Assembly: GCA_900555215.1 (NCBI GenBank)
Contig: USKR01000069.1
Span: forward strand, 1 to 6,979
Reading direction: 5' to 3'
DNA length: 6,979 nucleotides
Source: an uncultured Ruminococcus sp.
Lineage (GTDB): Bacteria; Bacillota; Clostridia; Lachnospirales; Lachnospiraceae
The position numbers and the translations under genes were made by a program. Of this stretch, positions 5,239 to 6,979 are shown one piece after another. The stretch's first letter is position 1, and each line of letters opens with the position of its first letter. The notes beneath the pieces were generated by a model, which was not told where the DNA came from, did no database searches, and saw nothing but the letters and a program-made list of their open reading frames with translations.

Positions 5239-6232
5239 ATGGATCGATCTTCATTGCGACACGCTGAGTATTTTGACAGGGGGAGCGGACACCGGCATAG
5301 AAAGGGGCAGAGCAGGGCTGAGAGAAAACAATCTGTGTGTTGATGCGCGACGGCTCAAAGAGGCGGGCGGGGCGGCACAGTTTTTTGCTTGTTATGTTAA
5401 TGCCTCTGACTTCTGCAATGGCGAAGTCAGGCGGAACGGAGAAATATGGGATCGGGCGTACAGAAAAATACTGTCAATGACTGCCTATGCGGCGTGCGCT
5501 CAGGACGAGCGGTTCAGGATCGCTCGTTCGGCGGAAGATATTATGAATATGGAAAGGACGGCACAGACGGCGGGAATCCTGACCGTGGAGGAGGGCGGCG
5601 TCCTGAACGGCAGTACGGAGCGTCTGGACAAACTGTATGACAGAGGGGTGCGTCTGATCACTCTCACATGGAATTATGAAAACTGTATCGGAAGCCCGAA
5701 CAGCAGAGAACCCGGTATGATGCAGAGAGGGCTCACGCCGTTCGGTATACAGACTGTGGAGAAAATGAATCAAAAGGGTATGATCGTGGATGTGTCGCAC
5801 CTGTCGGACGGAGGATTCTGGGACTGTATCCGATACAGCACGAAACCGATCCTGGCGTCTCACTCTAACGCCAGGGCTCTCTGCCTGCATCCACGCAATT
5901 TAAGCGATGAGATGCTTCATGCCATTGGAGATAAAGGCGGCGCGGCAGGCGTGAATTTTTACGGTGCGTTTCTGCGCCCGGATGGGCGTGCGGATGTCAC
6001 GGATATCGTCCGCCATATCCGGTATATGATGGACCGGGCGGGAGAGGATGCTGTGGCTCTGGGAACGGATTTTGACGGTTTTGACCGGGATTCTCTCCCT
6101 GCCGGGATCAGCGGCGTCCAGGATATGGGCGTTTTGTGGGACGCCATGAAGCGCTCCGGGATCGCGGAACGTCAGATCGAGAAGGCTGCATACGGAAATG
6201 TGATGCGCGTTCTGAGAGAATGTGTTGGTTAA
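5234..6232 (+). CDS. Membrane-dipeptidase-type metallopeptidase (peptidase M19)
   Basis: This 332-residue member of the renal-dipeptidase family hydrolyses dipeptides with a binuclear zinc site on a TIM barrel. The metal ligands are visible in order: H7-x-D9 in IDLHCDTL, the bridging glutamate E120 in TVEEGG, H189 in VDVSHLS and H210 in LASHSNAR. The active-site aspartate is in LGTDFDGF (D279). The C-terminal AAYGNVMRVL matches the family's 'GxNxxRV' end. There is no signal peptide, so unlike the animal enzyme it is cytoplasmic. AAAGGAG lies six bases before the ATG. It is divergent from the C26 peptidase. The length is slightly short for the family but all catalytic parts are present. The physiological dipeptide is unknown. 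Confidence 0.94.
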   Translation: MKWIDLHCDTLSILTGGADTGIERGRAGLRENNLCVDARRLKEAGGAAQFFACYVNASDFCNGEVRRNGEIWDRAYRKILSMTAYAACAQDERFRIARSAEDIMNMERTAQTAGILTVEEGGVLNGSTERLDKLYDRGVRLITLTWNYENCIGSPNSREPGMMQRGLTPFGIQTVEKMNQKGMIVDVSHLSDGGFWDCIRYSTKPILASHSNARALCLHPRNLSDEMLHAIGDKGGAAGVNFYGAFLRPDGRADVTDIVRHIRYMMDRAGEDAVALGTDFDGFDRDSLPAGISGVQDMGVLWDAMKRSGIAERQIEKAAYGNVMRVLRECVG

Positions 6233-6279
6233 GCCAAGAGAAATGTTGAGAGAATTTTCTGGTGAAGAGACCCGGAGCG

Positions 6280-6288
6280 TGGTATGAT
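6280..6288 (+). promoter_or_regulatory. Extended -10 promoter of the uracil permease gene
   Basis: TGGTATGAT has the TGN extension (6280-6282) and a TATGAT -10 element (6283-6288). The upstream -35 position (6260-6265, TGGTGA) is weak. The predicted start is near 6295, leaving a leader of about 49 bases. That is too short for a PyrR-type attenuator or a purine riboswitch, and none was seen. No terminator was found between the dipeptidase stop and this site, so read-through from the dipeptidase gene is possible. Confidence 0.5.
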
Positions 6289-6343
6289 GTATGGGAATGA
6301 GGTTTTACAGAAAAAATAGCTGCTAAAGGAAGAGAGGTAAAAA

Positions 6344-6979
6344 ATGGAAAACAAAAGAATCATTCAGGTAGAAGAGAAAGTACCTTTTAAGCTGCTGGTG
6401 CCGCTGAGCATCCAGCATATGTTTGCCATGTTCGGCGCGTCTGTCCTGGTGCCCTTTGTATTCGGCATCAATCCTGCGGTCGTCCTTTTTATGAATGGCG
6501 TGGGGACTCTGCTTTTTATCCTGATCACAAAGGGAAGGGCGCCGGCATACCTGGGGTCCAGTTTCGCGTTCCTTGCTCCGGCGGGAGTGGTGATCGCAAA
6601 GTGGGGATACAGTTACGCGCTGGGCGGATTCGTAGTCGTAGGATTTTTAGGATGTATATTGGCGCTGATCATCTATAAGTTCGGTTCAGACTGGATCGAC
6701 GTGGTCCTGCCTCCGGCGGCAATGGGACCGGTTGTTGCGCTGATCGGTCTGGAACTGGCGGGAAACGCGGCTTCCAATGCGGGACTCCTGGATGAAGCAA
6801 TAGATGTAAAAAACGTGATCGTATTTCTTGTCACCCTGCTCACAGCAGTGCTCGGTTCCGTCGTGTTCCGAAAGTTCCTGGCAGTGATCCCGATCCTGAT
6901 CGCCATTATCGCGGGGTACGCGGCGGCGCTGATCTGCGGCATCGTTGACTTCTCGAAAGTTATGGCTGCGCCGCTCTTT
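6344..6979 (+). CDS. uraA: Uracil permease (NCS2 family), 5' part
   Basis: The first 212 codons of a uracil:proton symporter in the cytoplasmic membrane are present; the gene runs off the right edge. The similarity to E. coli UraA, recalled from memory, is strong and collinear: IQHMFAMFGASVLVPFVFGINP (about 23-44, with Q24-H25), NGVGTLLF, GRAPAYLGSSFAFLAP (about 64-79), LPPAAMGPVVALIGLELAG (about 122-140), then GSVVFRKFLAVIPILI. Several membrane spans are visible. The key TM8 and TM10 substrate acids of the family lie beyond the window. About half of the usual 420-450 residues is shown. The start is supported by AGAGAGG six bases upstream of the ATG. The family also includes xanthine and uric acid carriers, but the motifs here favour uracil. 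Confidence 0.93.
   Translation, partial: MENKRIIQVEEKVPFKLLVPLSIQHMFAMFGASVLVPFVFGINPAVVLFMNGVGTLLFILITKGRAPAYLGSSFAFLAPAGVVIAKWGYSYALGGFVVVGFLGCILALIIYKFGSDWIDVVLPPAAMGPVVALIGLELAGNAASNAGLLDEAIDVKNVIVFLVTLLTAVLGSVVFRKFLAVIPILIAIIAGYAAALICGIVDFSKVMAAPLF

Noticed and set aside
6233..6343. PyrR attenuator or purine riboswitch before the uracil permease gene
   Set aside because: The gap is only 111 bases and the leader about 49 bases. No terminator/antiterminator pair or conserved aptamer core is visible.

Overview
The window looks like core chromosome of an anaerobic, spore-forming Clostridia member, most likely Lachnospiraceae. The reasons are a near-canonical rubredoxin, two small CotF-type spore-coat genes, a COG2509-type FAD protein with a cysteine cluster, strong AGGAGG-type ribosome binding sites, short intergenic gaps and roughly even base composition. 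Genus cannot be fixed from the sequence alone. No CRISPR array, tRNA, rRNA, phage gene or insertion sequence was seen.

Layout. (1) 3-152: tail of a membrane protein, probably an AI-2E/PerM-family permease. (2) 188-543: a self-contained rubredoxin unit with a good extended -10 promoter, a short 5' stem-loop, the 53-residue rubredoxin gene and a strong intrinsic terminator. (3) 662-3799: a tight four-gene forward run encoding a YczE-like membrane protein, a 457-residue FAD-dependent oxidoreductase, an unrecognised 66-residue coiled-coil protein and a Cof-type HAD hydrolase. The last three are translationally packed: an 8-base overlap, then a stop codon directly abutting the next start. (4) 3798-3866: the convergent gap is filled by a perfect 22-bp inverted repeat with a one-base centre, preceded by a degenerate half copy. 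(5) 4323-3867 on the minus strand: two small spore-coat-like genes, with a possible sporulation-sigma promoter overlapping the end of the gene upstream. (6) 4377-6232: a divergent pair, a class I glutamine-amidotransferase-like peptidase (C26, minus) and a membrane-dipeptidase-type M19 metallopeptidase (plus), sharing a 149-base control region with an imperfect hairpin. (7) 6344-6979: the first half of a uracil permease (UraA, NCS2) running off the end.

How they may work together. The C26 and M19 enzymes both act on small amide or peptide substrates and may share regulation in nitrogen or peptide salvage; the uracil permease downstream adds nucleobase salvage. The FAD protein, the 66-residue protein and the HAD hydrolase are probably made in fixed proportion from one mRNA, but no common pathway can be read from the sequence. 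The clearest candidates for something undescribed are the 66-residue coupled gene, the large palindrome at 3819-3863 and the split pair of small CotF-like proteins. Most of the window is otherwise ordinary for this group.
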